Positions 1 through 5,566 of a stretch of 6,657 bases of DNA are shown here, one piece after another. Where the stretch lies: NCBI GenBank assembly GCA_043760535.1, contig JAYUOV010000029.1, positions 1 through 6,657 on the forward strand, in the 5' to 3' direction. The number at the start of each line of letters is the position of its first letter. Positions within the stretch are counted from its first letter, which is position 1. Made by a program: the position numbers and the translations under genes. The DNA comes from JAZKFT01 sp043760535 (GTDB lineage Bacteria; Bacteroidota; Bacteroidia; Chitinophagales; Chitinophagaceae). A model generated the notes under the pieces. The model saw only the letters and a program-made list of their open reading frames with translations, made no database searches and was not told the origin of the DNA.

Positions 1-40
1 AGGGCAAGAAAGAAGCACTTAAAACTAACACGGTTTTCCT

Positions 41-82
41 TAAACCTTAAACCTTACGCCTTGCACCTTACACTTTACACCT
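41..82. repeat. Degenerate heptanucleotide tandem repeat downstream of argC
   Basis: Six head-to-tail 7-bp units fill this stretch: TAAACCT, TAAACCT, TACGCCT, TGCACCT, TACACTT, TACACCT. The consensus is TACACCT, or AGGTGTA on the strand that argC is read from. The array ends 5 bp before the argC stop codon. I see no hairpin with a T-tract here, so it is not an obvious terminator. Short intergenic arrays of this kind occur in Bacteroidota from general experience; a function is not known to me. Confidence 0.75.
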
Positions 83-87
83 TTTTC

Positions 88-1083
88 CTAAAATCCAGCC
101 GGCTTTAATTGCAGCCCCATCTTTTCATCCAGACCATACATGATGTTCATGTTCTCTACTGCTTGTCCACTTGCCCCTTTTAAGAGGTTATCTATTGCCG
201 AATGAACTACTAATTTGTTCCCAATTTTTTCAAGCTGAATCACACATTTGTTGGTGTTTACTACTTGTTTTAAAAAAATAGGAGACTTACTTAAAAAGGT
301 AAATGGCTCGTCTTTATAAAAGTCAGTAAATAGTTCATTCAGGTCTGCTTCTTCCATGTCGCATCGCAATGTGCTGCTGGCAAAAATACCCCGGGTAAAA
401 TCGCCACGCCACGGAACAAAGTTTATAGGTTCAAGCGTTGAATCTGTATGGGATGCCATACTATTGAGCGATTCCATTATCTCCCCCAAATGCTGATGGG
501 TTAAGGTTTTGTAAGCCTGAATGTTATTGGCTCTCCAGCTAAAATGCGATGTGGCTGACAGACTTTGCCCTGCACCTGTACTTCCGGTTATACCTGTTGT
601 GTACACCTCAATATCTTGTAGTAACCCGGCCTTTGCCAAAGGCAATAAACCCAACTGAATACAGGTAGCAAAACAGCCGGGATTAGCTATACTATCAGCA
701 TTTTTTATCTGCTCCCGGTTCATTTCAGGCAGGCCGTAAATAAACTTTCTGCCATTTGTTTCTACATCTGCTTGTAAACGAAAATCGTTACCAATATCTA
801 TCAGTTTAACAGTACCAGGAATATTGTTTGCAGCCACAAATTTTTTGGCTTCGCCATGGCCGGCACAAAAGAACAATACATCAATATCGAAATGATGTGT
901 TGCTGAAAAAGTATGTTCCGTTTCGCCAATTAAATCCTGGTGTACGCTGCTTAATAAATTACCAGCATTACTGCCGCTTTGCACAAAGGAAATACTTGCA
1001 TTAGGATGGTTAAGTAACAGTCGAATCAGTTCACCGCCGGTATATCCGGCTCCGCCTATGATCCCTATGTTTATTTTTTTCAT
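88..1083 (-). CDS. argC: N-acetyl(acyl)-gamma-glutamyl-phosphate reductase ArgC
   Basis: This cytoplasmic enzyme reduces N-acyl-glutamyl-5-phosphate to the semialdehyde with NADPH, the third step of arginine synthesis. The protein is 331 residues, normal for the family. The N-terminal Rossmann fold starts IGIIGGAGYTGGEL, an NADP-binding glycine loop followed by the family's YTG. The catalytic cysteine lies in NPGCFAT (about residue 137) and the active-site histidine is probably in LTHQHLGEI (about residue 198). GITGSTGAGQS is the substrate loop. The ATG at 1083 is preferred over the ATG two codons upstream (1089), because family members begin MKKINIGIIGG and because it gives an ATGA overlap with the upstream vapC stop, suggesting translational coupling. 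In some Bacteroidota (for example Bacteroides fragilis) the pathway uses succinylated rather than acetylated intermediates, and the sequence alone does not settle which applies here. Confidence 0.96.
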   Translation of the reverse strand: MKKINIGIIGGAGYTGGELIRLLLNHPNASISFVQSGSNAGNLLSSVHQDLIGETEHTFSATHHFDIDVLFFCAGHGEAKKFVAANNIPGTVKLIDIGNDFRLQADVETNGRKFIYGLPEMNREQIKNADSIANPGCFATCIQLGLLPLAKAGLLQDIEVYTTGITGSTGAGQSLSATSHFSWRANNIQAYKTLTHQHLGEIMESLNSMASHTDSTLEPINFVPWRGDFTRGIFASSTLRCDMEEADLNELFTDFYKDEPFTFLSKSPIFLKQVVNTNKCVIQLEKIGNKLVVHSAIDNLLKGASGQAVENMNIMYGLDEKMGLQLKPAGF

Positions 1084-1472
1084 TTCCATATCCGCTGTAC
1101 TTGGTATTGGTCAAAAATTTCATCAGAACTGATGATAGGCATATTTTCCACGATAGATTGTGCTGCCAAAAGCCTGTCGAAAGGATCCCGATGATGTAGT
1201 TCTAATTGTTGGGTTTGGTAAATATGTGGCAGGGAAATGGGTAGTAGTTCTAAGTTTTGCTTTTGTAAAGCAATTGAAATGAACTTGTCCAGATTATCGT
1301 CCAATTGCAACTTTCCTGTTTTTATTTTTATTGCAATTTCCCAAATAGAAACATGGCTGAGCATCAATTTCACATCGGTAAATAAAAATAATTTAGCTGT
1401 ATTAGAAATGCTATCAGGGGATTGTGCCAGCCAAATTAAGATTTGGGTATCCAGCAGTGCGGTAGATGCCAT
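1080..1472 (-). CDS. vapC: PIN-domain ribonuclease toxin, VapC family
   Basis: Predicted type II toxin of 130 residues, a typical PIN-domain length. VapC proteins are Mg-dependent ribonucleases, many cutting tRNA or rRNA; the target here is unknown. The acidic active-site residues are all present: D8 in ALLDTQILIW, E45 in SIWEIAIK, D96 and D99 in HHRDPFDRLLAAQ, and D117 in ISSDEIFD, so the protein looks catalytically intact. The start is fixed by context: its ATG shares the A with the TAA stop of the antitoxin gene (TAATG). Its TGA stop overlaps the argC start (ATGA), so toxin and ArgC are probably made from the same message. Such HHRDPFDR-type PIN proteins usually pair with DUF2281 or Phd-like antitoxins, as seen here. 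The family is secure; toxicity is inferred. Confidence 0.92.
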   Translation of the reverse strand: MASTALLDTQILIWLAQSPDSISNTAKLFLFTDVKLMLSHVSIWEIAIKIKTGKLQLDDNLDKFISIALQKQNLELLPISLPHIYQTQQLELHHRDPFDRLLAAQSIVENMPIISSDEIFDQYQVQRIWK

Positions 1473-1687
1473 TACAAATAATCTTTAAAATCTTCAGGTG
1501 TATCATTAAAATCATCCGCCATCCATATAGTACCTTTTGCCCAGCCCATATTCCTTTTCCTTTTTTCTGCAATTGATTCCACCTCAGTTGTATTGTGCTT
1601 GCTTAGCAACTCTTGAATAAATTTTTCTACGGCCTGCTGCTCTCCTACAGTCAGCTTGCTAACCTGTTCTAAAATAGTAGTATCCAT
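1472..1687 (-). CDS. DUF2281/VapB-like antitoxin
   Basis: Small acidic protein of 71 residues immediately upstream of the PIN-domain toxin, so the predicted antitoxin. The N-terminal part (TTILEQVSKLTVGEQQAVEKFIQELLSKH) is helical and resembles the DUF2281 start found in antitoxins of VapC toxins. The C-terminal part holds a GWAKGTIWMADDF segment followed by NDTPEDFKDYL, the family's usual ending (GxAKG..xMxDDFdxPLEDFkdY), which in related pairs docks on the toxin. No clear DNA-binding fold can be read from the sequence, although autorepression is common in the class. The gene lies 47 bp after argG and has a good TAnnTTTG box of its own just upstream, so it may be transcribed independently of the arg genes as well as by read-through. 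Confidence 0.88.
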   Translation of the reverse strand: MDTTILEQVSKLTVGEQQAVEKFIQELLSKHNTTEVESIAEKRKRNMGWAKGTIWMADDFNDTPEDFKDYL

Positions 1688-1700
1688 AAATTATTTTTTT

Positions 1701-1708
1701 CAAAGTTA
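1701..1708 (-). promoter_or_regulatory. Candidate Bacteroidota promoter -7 box for the toxin-antitoxin pair
   Basis: On the minus strand the 47-bp gap between argG and the antitoxin gene contains TAACTTTG, a perfect match to the TAnnTTTG -7 element of the Bacteroidota primary sigma factor. It ends 13 bp before the antitoxin ATG, so a transcript would have a leader of only about 5 to 8 bases. No good TTTG -33 element lies at the right distance, which lowers confidence. If real, it would drive vapB, vapC and argC together. Confidence 0.5.
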
Positions 1709-1734
1709 CCTAATAATTTTTTTCCACTCAGGTT

Positions 1735-2949
1735 CTAAGCCCCTCCTTCGGAGGGGTTTGTGGAGGCCTCATTCACCGCATTCCAAATACTTGTCTGATT
1801 GCCAAAAATTTTGCTAAAGCCACGTACATCTTCGCCGGTAAAACCGGTATTCATTTCGCCGTACTTGCCAAATTTGGCACTCATTAAATCGTATGGGCTT
1901 TCGATACCTATTACCTGAAAACGATATGGCATCAGTTGTACAAAAACATCGCCGGTAACATTCTGCTGGCTGTTTTCAAAAAAAGCTTCTATATCTCTCA
2001 TTACCGGGTCCAGAATCTGTCCTTCGTGAAGCCAGTTACCGTAGAATAATGCAAGCTGATCTTTCCAATTTAGCTGCCATTTTGTAAGCACATGTTTTTC
2101 TAAAGCATGGTGTGCTTTTAGTATAACCATTGGTGCAGCCGCTTCAAAACCTACACGGCCTTTAATACCTATAATGGTGTCGCCTACGTGTATATCACGG
2201 CCAATGCCAAAAGGCCCCGCAAGGGTTTGTAAATATTGTATTGCTTCGGTAGGGTGGCCGAAAGTTGTATCATTCACGGCTTTCAATTCGCCTTTTTCAA
2301 AACCTAGTTTTACTTCTTCAGGTTCGCTTTTGCTTACTTGGGTAGGCCATGCAGTTTCGGGTAGCATGCCCTTGCTATTAAGCGTTTCTTTGCCGCCTAC
2401 GCTGGTGCCCCACAGTCCTTTATTGATGCTGTACATTGCTTTTTCAACGTTCATTTCCACACCTTTTTTTGCCAGATAAGTAAGCTCATCTTCACGGCTC
2501 AGTTTAAGGTCACGTATGGGTGTAATAATTTCCACGCCTGGTATCATAATATGAAAAATCATATCGAACCTAACCTGATCGTTGCCGGCACCTGTACTGC
2601 CGTGAGCCACTGCATCTGCATTCAGTTTTTTTGCATGTTCGGCTATGTGTAATGCCTGGCTTAAACGCTCGGCACTTACGCTCAGCGGATAGGTATTATT
2701 CTTGAGTACATTACCAAAAATTAAGTACTTTATTATGCGGTCGTAATAATCTTTTACCGCATCGATGGTAGTATGCGTTTTTACACCCAGGTTGTATGCA
2801 TGTGCTTCTATTTTATGCAATTCTTCCTCTGTAAAGCCGCCTGTGTTTACAATAATGCTATGCACTTCGTAACCCTTGTCTTCGCTCAGGTATTTTACGC
2901 AAAAGGTGGTATCGAGGCCACCACTAAAACCAAGAACAATTTTTTTCAT
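1735..2949 (-). CDS. argG: Argininosuccinate synthase ArgG
   Basis: ATP-dependent cytoplasmic ligase joining citrulline and aspartate to argininosuccinate, the penultimate arginine step. The protein is 404 residues. The PP-loop ATP site is GFSGGLDTTF (residues 7-16). The nucleotide/citrulline segment is HGSTGAGNDQVRFD (about 116-129), where many family members have HGATGKGNDQVRFE. The SINKGLWGTSVGG stretch (about 174-186) is the substrate-binding region. The start at 2949 was chosen because the protein then begins MKKIVLGFSGG directly before the PP-loop; an upstream in-frame ATG at 2979 would add ten residues not expected in the family. The last ten residues (ASTNPSEGGA) are encoded by a dispersed hairpin repeat and are probably not functional. 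The nearest upstream gene, 375 bp away on the same strand, is a GNAT acyltransferase. Confidence 0.96.
   Translation of the reverse strand: MKKIVLGFSGGLDTTFCVKYLSEDKGYEVHSIIVNTGGFTEEELHKIEAHAYNLGVKTHTTIDAVKDYYDRIIKYLIFGNVLKNNTYPLSVSAERLSQALHIAEHAKKLNADAVAHGSTGAGNDQVRFDMIFHIMIPGVEIITPIRDLKLSREDELTYLAKKGVEMNVEKAMYSINKGLWGTSVGGKETLNSKGMLPETAWPTQVSKSEPEEVKLGFEKGELKAVNDTTFGHPTEAIQYLQTLAGPFGIGRDIHVGDTIIGIKGRVGFEAAAPMVILKAHHALEKHVLTKWQLNWKDQLALFYGNWLHEGQILDPVMRDIEAFFENSQQNVTGDVFVQLMPYRFQVIGIESPYDLMSAKFGKYGEMNTGFTGEDVRGFSKIFGNQTSIWNAVNEASTNPSEGGA
1738..1768. repeat. GC-rich hairpin repeat forming the 3' end of argG
   Basis: A perfect 7-bp stem, CCCCTCC (1740-1746) and GGAGGGG (1750-1756) around a TTC loop, followed on the plus strand by TTTGTGGAGGC. 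I recall this CCCCTCCTTCGGAGGGG...GGAGGC pattern as a frequent dispersed intergenic sequence in Bacteroidota, where it often supplies the last codons of genes ending in NPSEGGA-like tails. Neither side of the hairpin has a T-tract, so it does not look like a standard intrinsic terminator. The copy lies entirely within the last codons of argG. Confidence 0.6.
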
Positions 2950-3324
2950 ATTGCTATTTTTTCCGAAGGCTGAAGCCATGGGTTAGTAAATTATCTTTTG
3001 TTGACCAGCAGTTGTGCTGCTATGGGGCTACATTGGCGACGCTCCGTTCGGGTGTGGTAATCCTGTTGAGCTTTTATCTGAACCAGAGTTATTGAAGATT
3101 AATCTGATGGAACAGATCTTGAATTTTATATAACCCGGTATTTTATCACAGTAGTTTTAATCTGCTATCATCTGCCAAATCTTGAATAATCCTGGTCCTT
3201 ATACCTTATAAGAAAGAGCTCAATAGTAGCAATCAGATGAACGGAGTCCCGTAATGCTACGGGATTTACAACGTTCGCCAATGTCGCCTAATCAGGGAAC
3301 GGCTTTCGCTGGGTTCAAAAAAAA
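2950..3324. other. Gene-free 375-bp region between the acyltransferase gene and argG
   Basis: No credible reading frame lies here; the plus-strand frame that enters it from 3254 is antisense to the acyltransferase gene. The stretch holds an imperfect inverted repeat pair (3026-3049 and 3239-3288), a small hairpin AGCAG/CTGCT at 3007-3021, and an AT-rich centre with recurring AATCTTGAA/AATCTG words (for example near 3118 and 3179). It must contain the argG leader if argG is transcribed separately, but I could not find a convincing TAnnTTTG promoter box just before argG. Confidence 0.7.
3026..3288. repeat. Imperfect inverted repeat pair, right arm carrying an inserted hairpin
   Basis: The left arm (3026-3049) reads GGCTACATTGGCGACG then CTCCGTTC. 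The reverse complement of the right arm (3239-3288) reads GGCGACATTGGCGAACG, then 25 extra bases, then CTCCGTTC. Both blocks therefore recur in the same order and inverted, about 190 bp apart, but the right arm is interrupted. The extra 25 bases (3247-3271) include a perfect hairpin, TCCCGTA (3247-3253) and TACGGGA (3258-3264) around ATGC. The layout suggests dispersed intergenic repeats or the ends of a small non-autonomous element; no transposase gene or target-site duplication was seen. Confidence 0.6.
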
Positions 3325-4044
3325 CTACCCCAAAAAGAAGCTTAACAAAGAAAACCTTTTGTTCTTGCCGGTAATGGGTTTTATTTCCTTCTTATCGGCC
3401 TCTTCTTTTTTACCAAACAATTTCGAAAAGAGGGTTTGCTTTACCTGTAGCAATCGTTCGTATCCTTTGCTGTTTTCCTTAAAAAATTCTTTGGTTTCTT
3501 CAGGCTCGTAATGATCTTTCGGGTCGTAAAGCATGGCGGTACACATGCAGTTTTTCCGCTCTTTCAGTACCAGTATGTCGTAATTAACACAGCTTTTACA
3601 GCCAGCCCAAAAAGCATCATCCTGTGTCAGTTCGCTATAGGTTACAGGTTCGTAACCAAGGTCGCTGTTTATCTTCATAACTGCCAGGCCAGTAGTTAAT
3701 CCAAACAGTTTTGCATCGGGATACTTGGCGCGGCTCAAGTCAAAAATTTTCTTTTTGATAGCCTTGGCCAAACCTGCATTGCGGAACTGTGGGGCTACAA
3801 TTAATCCGCTATTGGCCACATATTCACCATGGCCCCAGGTTTCTACATAGCAAAAGCCAGCCCATACACCATCGCTGCTGAAGGCGATAACACCTTTGCC
3901 TTCCCGTATTTTTTCTCGAATATATTCTGGTGTACGCTTGGCTATGCCTGTTCCACGTGCCTTGGCAGATGATTCGTATTCATCGCAAATGATAGTGGCA
4001 AAATTGAGGTGTGATGTATCGGCGGGTAGTATTTGAAATTCCAT
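3325..4044 (-). CDS. GNAT-family N-acyltransferase, candidate glutamate N-acyltransferase of arginine synthesis
   Basis: Protein of 239 residues with a GNAT fold in about the first 160. The acyl-CoA pyrophosphate loop is QFRNAGLAKAI (residues 86-96), preceded by the beta-4 strand VANSGLIVAP. The motif ends with LGLTTG-like and NSDLGYEPV segments usual for GNAT enzymes. Beyond the fold come four cysteines in CKSC (149, 152) and CMC (166, 168), then an acidic helix and a Lys-rich tail (about 204-239). GNAT genes of this kind stand beside argG in many Bacteroidota, which often lack a classical ArgA; the inferred role is transfer of an acetyl or succinyl group to glutamate, the first step of the pathway. 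The substrate is not shown by the sequence. The ATG at 4044 is the first in frame, with only an A/T-rich leader and no Shine-Dalgarno sequence. Confidence 0.85.
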   Translation of the reverse strand: MEFQILPADTSHLNFATIICDEYESSAKARGTGIAKRTPEYIREKIREGKGVIAFSSDGVWAGFCYVETWGHGEYVANSGLIVAPQFRNAGLAKAIKKKIFDLSRAKYPDAKLFGLTTGLAVMKINSDLGYEPVTYSELTQDDAFWAGCKSCVNYDILVLKERKNCMCTAMLYDPKDHYEPEETKEFFKENSKGYERLLQVKQTLFSKLFGKKEEADKKEIKPITGKNKRFSLLSFFLG

Positions 4045-4066
4045 TTTTGTAAAATCTAAAGAAGGT

Positions 4067-4099
4067 AAAAATTAAATTCCTGCACCTTGATGCGGCAAA
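4067..4099 (-). promoter_or_regulatory. Candidate promoter of the acyltransferase-argG operon
   Basis: On the minus strand TTTG (4096-4099) is followed after 21 bp by TAATTTTT (4067-4074), which matches the Bacteroidota -33 TTTG and -7 TAnnTTTG elements except for the final base. The box ends 22 bp before the ATG of the acyltransferase gene. The position is right for the start of the arg cluster, but the sequence is A/T-rich and a chance match is possible. Confidence 0.3.
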
Positions 4100-4158
4100 G
4101 CCACAACGGATTACAACTTAGGGTAAACCAACATGATTGGGAGTATTAACGTCGTACC

Positions 4159-4284
4159 ACAAGGGGGATGAACCACCGATAATTATCGAGGTGGGCGGGA
4201 CAAATTGAAGAAGTACCGAAAGTCTTCGATATAAAAAACCCACGCCCGGATGGGGCATGAAACATCACTTTAAAAGAAAGTGAT
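4159..4284 (+). ncRNA. Candidate structured RNA or mobile-element relic, unassigned
   Basis: Several stems sit close together. First, CCAC (4173-4176) plus CGAT (4177-4180) pair with ATCG (4185-4188) and GTGG (4191-4194), with an AATT loop and an AG bulge; its core CGATAATTATCG is a perfect 12-bp palindrome. Second, GGGC-GGG (4193-4199) pairs with CCC-GCCC (4239-4247) with an AC bulge; this competes with the first stem for two bases. Nested inside it, TTGAAGA (4205-4211) pairs with TCTTCGA (4223-4229). A fourth stem, ATCACTTT/AAAGTGAT (4264-4284), follows. I do not recognise the family: it is not tmRNA, RNase P, SRP RNA or a riboswitch class I know. The strand is a guess, as inverted repeats fold on both strands. 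Confidence 0.3.
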
Positions 4285-4602
4285 ATGGTTGAGTTTTTTG
4301 TCATTGTTTATAAAGAATGCTTAACTGATATTCAAATAAGATGTACAAAGAAAACCATTTATGCAATAAATGAGCTATTTTTTTTTGATATCACGAAATC
4401 TTAACATCAGCTAGTATTTTAAGGTATTGATACAAAGGCATTACATACAACCCTAATTTTTAAAAAGAAGGTATTCGGCCAGGAAGGCATTTATTGATAC
4501 TGATGCACTAAGAAAGCTGCTTAACCTTACTGATACTTGATTTTTTAAACCCGAATTGCCACATGAAACTAAACGGGTCTATAGTATTGGTACCACGTTT
4601 AT

Positions 4603-4654
4603 AGCAGTGCTGCTGTACTGTAAAAACAAATGTTTTTTGTATGATGGCACTGCT
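4603..4654. terminator. Long inverted repeat, possible terminator of the minus-strand gene at 4713-5399
   Basis: AGCAGTGC (4603-4610) pairs with GCACTGCT (4647-4654), and inside it AAAAAC (4622-4627) pairs with GTTTTT (4632-4637) around AAAT. The pair lies about 59 bp beyond the stop codon of the minus-strand gene, where a terminator is expected. The A/T-rich inner stem supplies U-runs on either strand, but no clean T-tract directly follows the outer stem, so the terminator role is tentative. Confidence 0.4.
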
Positions 4655-4712
4655 AATAAGATGGCAGGAGTAGTAGTTGTGTAGGCGAGTTTTAAATAGT
4701 AAAATGATGGGT

Positions 4713-5399
4713 TCAATAAAAATGCTCCCCTTTGCAGTTTATAGTATCTGCAGCCGTTTTTGGTTTTGGCAGAGTTTCTATTTGTATTTTTTTAATCGCA
4801 GTATCCGCAAAAAGAATATCGCTAACCATTTTATAAAACTCGGTTGTATCTGAGATAAGGATTTCGAGCTGAGGAACTCCCATTAACATTTGTGGCAATA
4901 CTTCTTCTATAATCCCAGTTTTTGTTACTAATGTTTGGATGATTGCAGGTTCACCTTTAATATTTTGACAAACTGGTGCGGCTACCTTACCCATTACATC
5001 AACAGAGTATCTGGGCTCACCCAATTCTTGTTCGGTTGCATTTGTATTTTCTGTTTTGATAACGTCCGTAGCTGGAGAATCCGTTGTTACATCGCATCCA
5101 AACAACATACTTCCCAAAGCCAGCATTATTACGGCCATAAACTTTTTCCAGCCTGCAATTTTTGTGTAAAATATATTGTTGGGAATATTAATTCGGATGC
5201 GGTGCAGTTGGGTGTTATTAAACTTGCCACATACTTTTTCACCAGCTTTGTTTAGCAGGTAATGCTGTACTTCATCATTTGTCTTGTTGGTAAAATCCAC
5301 AACGTCTTTAGCACAGGCACTGCAGAATGCACCACGACTTGTGGGTGTCATGGCGTTCCAATCTTCGTGGCAGGGTTTGGGGATATTAATTTCTAGCAT
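4713..5399 (-). CDS. Membrane-anchored protein with Bacteroidota Cys-rich N-terminal module, function unknown
   Basis: A 228-residue protein. Residues 1-70 form a module common in Bacteroidota: IPKPCHEDWNAMTPTSRGAFCSACAKDVVDFT...VCGKF, with cysteines at 10, 26, 29 and 57 that could bind a metal. In homologues I recall, it precedes a transmembrane helix and a periplasmic part with a carboxypeptidase-like or TonB-like domain. Here one hydrophobic helix (about 87-101, FMAVIMLALGSMLFG) is followed by C102 and a Thr/Asn/Glu-rich linker, then about 100 residues with a GEPRYSVDVMGKVAAP stretch and no domain I recognise. The module would face the cytoplasm if the usual orientation holds. The start at 5399 (MLEINIPKPC) fits the family; an upstream ATG at 5444 adds 15 residues unlike the module. 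Function is not known; a shortened relative of the TonB-type proteins is possible. Confidence 0.75.
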   Translation of the reverse strand: MLEINIPKPCHEDWNAMTPTSRGAFCSACAKDVVDFTNKTNDEVQHYLLNKAGEKVCGKFNNTQLHRIRINIPNNIFYTKIAGWKKFMAVIMLALGSMLFGCDVTTDSPATDVIKTENTNATEQELGEPRYSVDVMGKVAAPVCQNIKGEPAIIQTLVTKTGIIEEVLPQMLMGVPQLEILISDTTEFYKMVSDILFADTAIKKIQIETLPKPKTAADTINCKGEHFY

Positions 5400-5473
5400 T
5401 ATACATGGGTTTGGCATGAGATGCAGTGGCAGGCAAAAGTTCACACCAAAAAAATGAGTGCTAATCCGATTCC

Positions 5474-5491
5474 ATCAGTGTTATCCGTGTT
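5474..5491. repeat. 9-bp tandem repeat upstream of the radical SAM gene
   Basis: ATCAGTGTT (5474-5482) is directly followed by ATCCGTGTT (5483-5491), identical in 8 of 9 bases, and preceded by the similar AATCCGATT (5463-5471). Strings of ATCCGTGTT-like words occur between genes in many Bacteroidota genomes, as far as I recall. It lies in the divergent region between the Cys-module gene and the radical SAM gene; a regulatory role is not shown. Confidence 0.55.
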
Positions 5492-5526
5492 GCTACCTTG
5501 GTAAGTCTATTTTGCAAATCTTGCTT

Positions 5527-5540
5527 TCGCTATTAAGCGA
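5527..5540. repeat. Small hairpin before the radical SAM gene
   Basis: TCGCT (5527-5531) and AGCGA (5536-5540) form a 5-bp stem with an ATTA loop, 26 bp before the proposed start codon. The stop codon (5534-5536) that closes the upstream side of the radical SAM reading frame lies inside it. A stem this short can arise by chance. Confidence 0.3.
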
Positions 5541-5566
5541 TATTTTCGCCACCTAAAGATTTACAT

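Larger units (their letters stand above)
4045..4712. other. Gene-free 668-bp region with structured left half
   Basis: No frame on either strand shows a credible gene. The left half (to about 4300) is more GC-rich and full of possible stems; the right half is A/T-rich with scattered TTGATACTGATG/ACTGATACTTGA words (near 4494 and 4529) and a long inverted repeat at 4603-4654. The region lies between the starts of the arg cluster and the 3' end of the neighbouring minus-strand gene, so part of it must be the arg promoter region. It may be a relic of a mobile element or hold an unannotated RNA. Confidence 0.6.

Noticed and set aside
1740..1756. Intrinsic terminator after argG
   Set aside because: The stem lies inside the coding sequence and neither strand has a T-tract after it; better explained as a dispersed repeat.
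2174..2973. Plus-strand open frames antisense to argG (2174-2479 and 2773-2973)
   Set aside because: They lie opposite conserved ArgG motifs and their translations resemble no protein family.
3254..3699. Plus-strand open frames opposite the acyltransferase gene
   Set aside because: Antisense shadows of a well-supported GNAT gene with composition unlike a real protein.
4165..4200. Group II intron domain V
   Set aside because: The hairpin has a two-base 3' bulge as domain V does, but lacks the AGC triad, the GNRA-type loop and a stable lower helix of the right length.
4192..4260. Protein-like plus-strand frame ending in PRPDGA
   Set aside because: Stops lie close upstream and no start codon gives a meaningful length; kept only as a hint of a decayed element, not annotated as a pseudogene.
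4264..4298. Hairpin ATCACTTT/AAAGTGAT followed by six Ts, as an intrinsic terminator
   Set aside because: The stem is A/T-rich and 8 bases separate it from the T-run (4293-4298); no plus-strand gene ends upstream of it.
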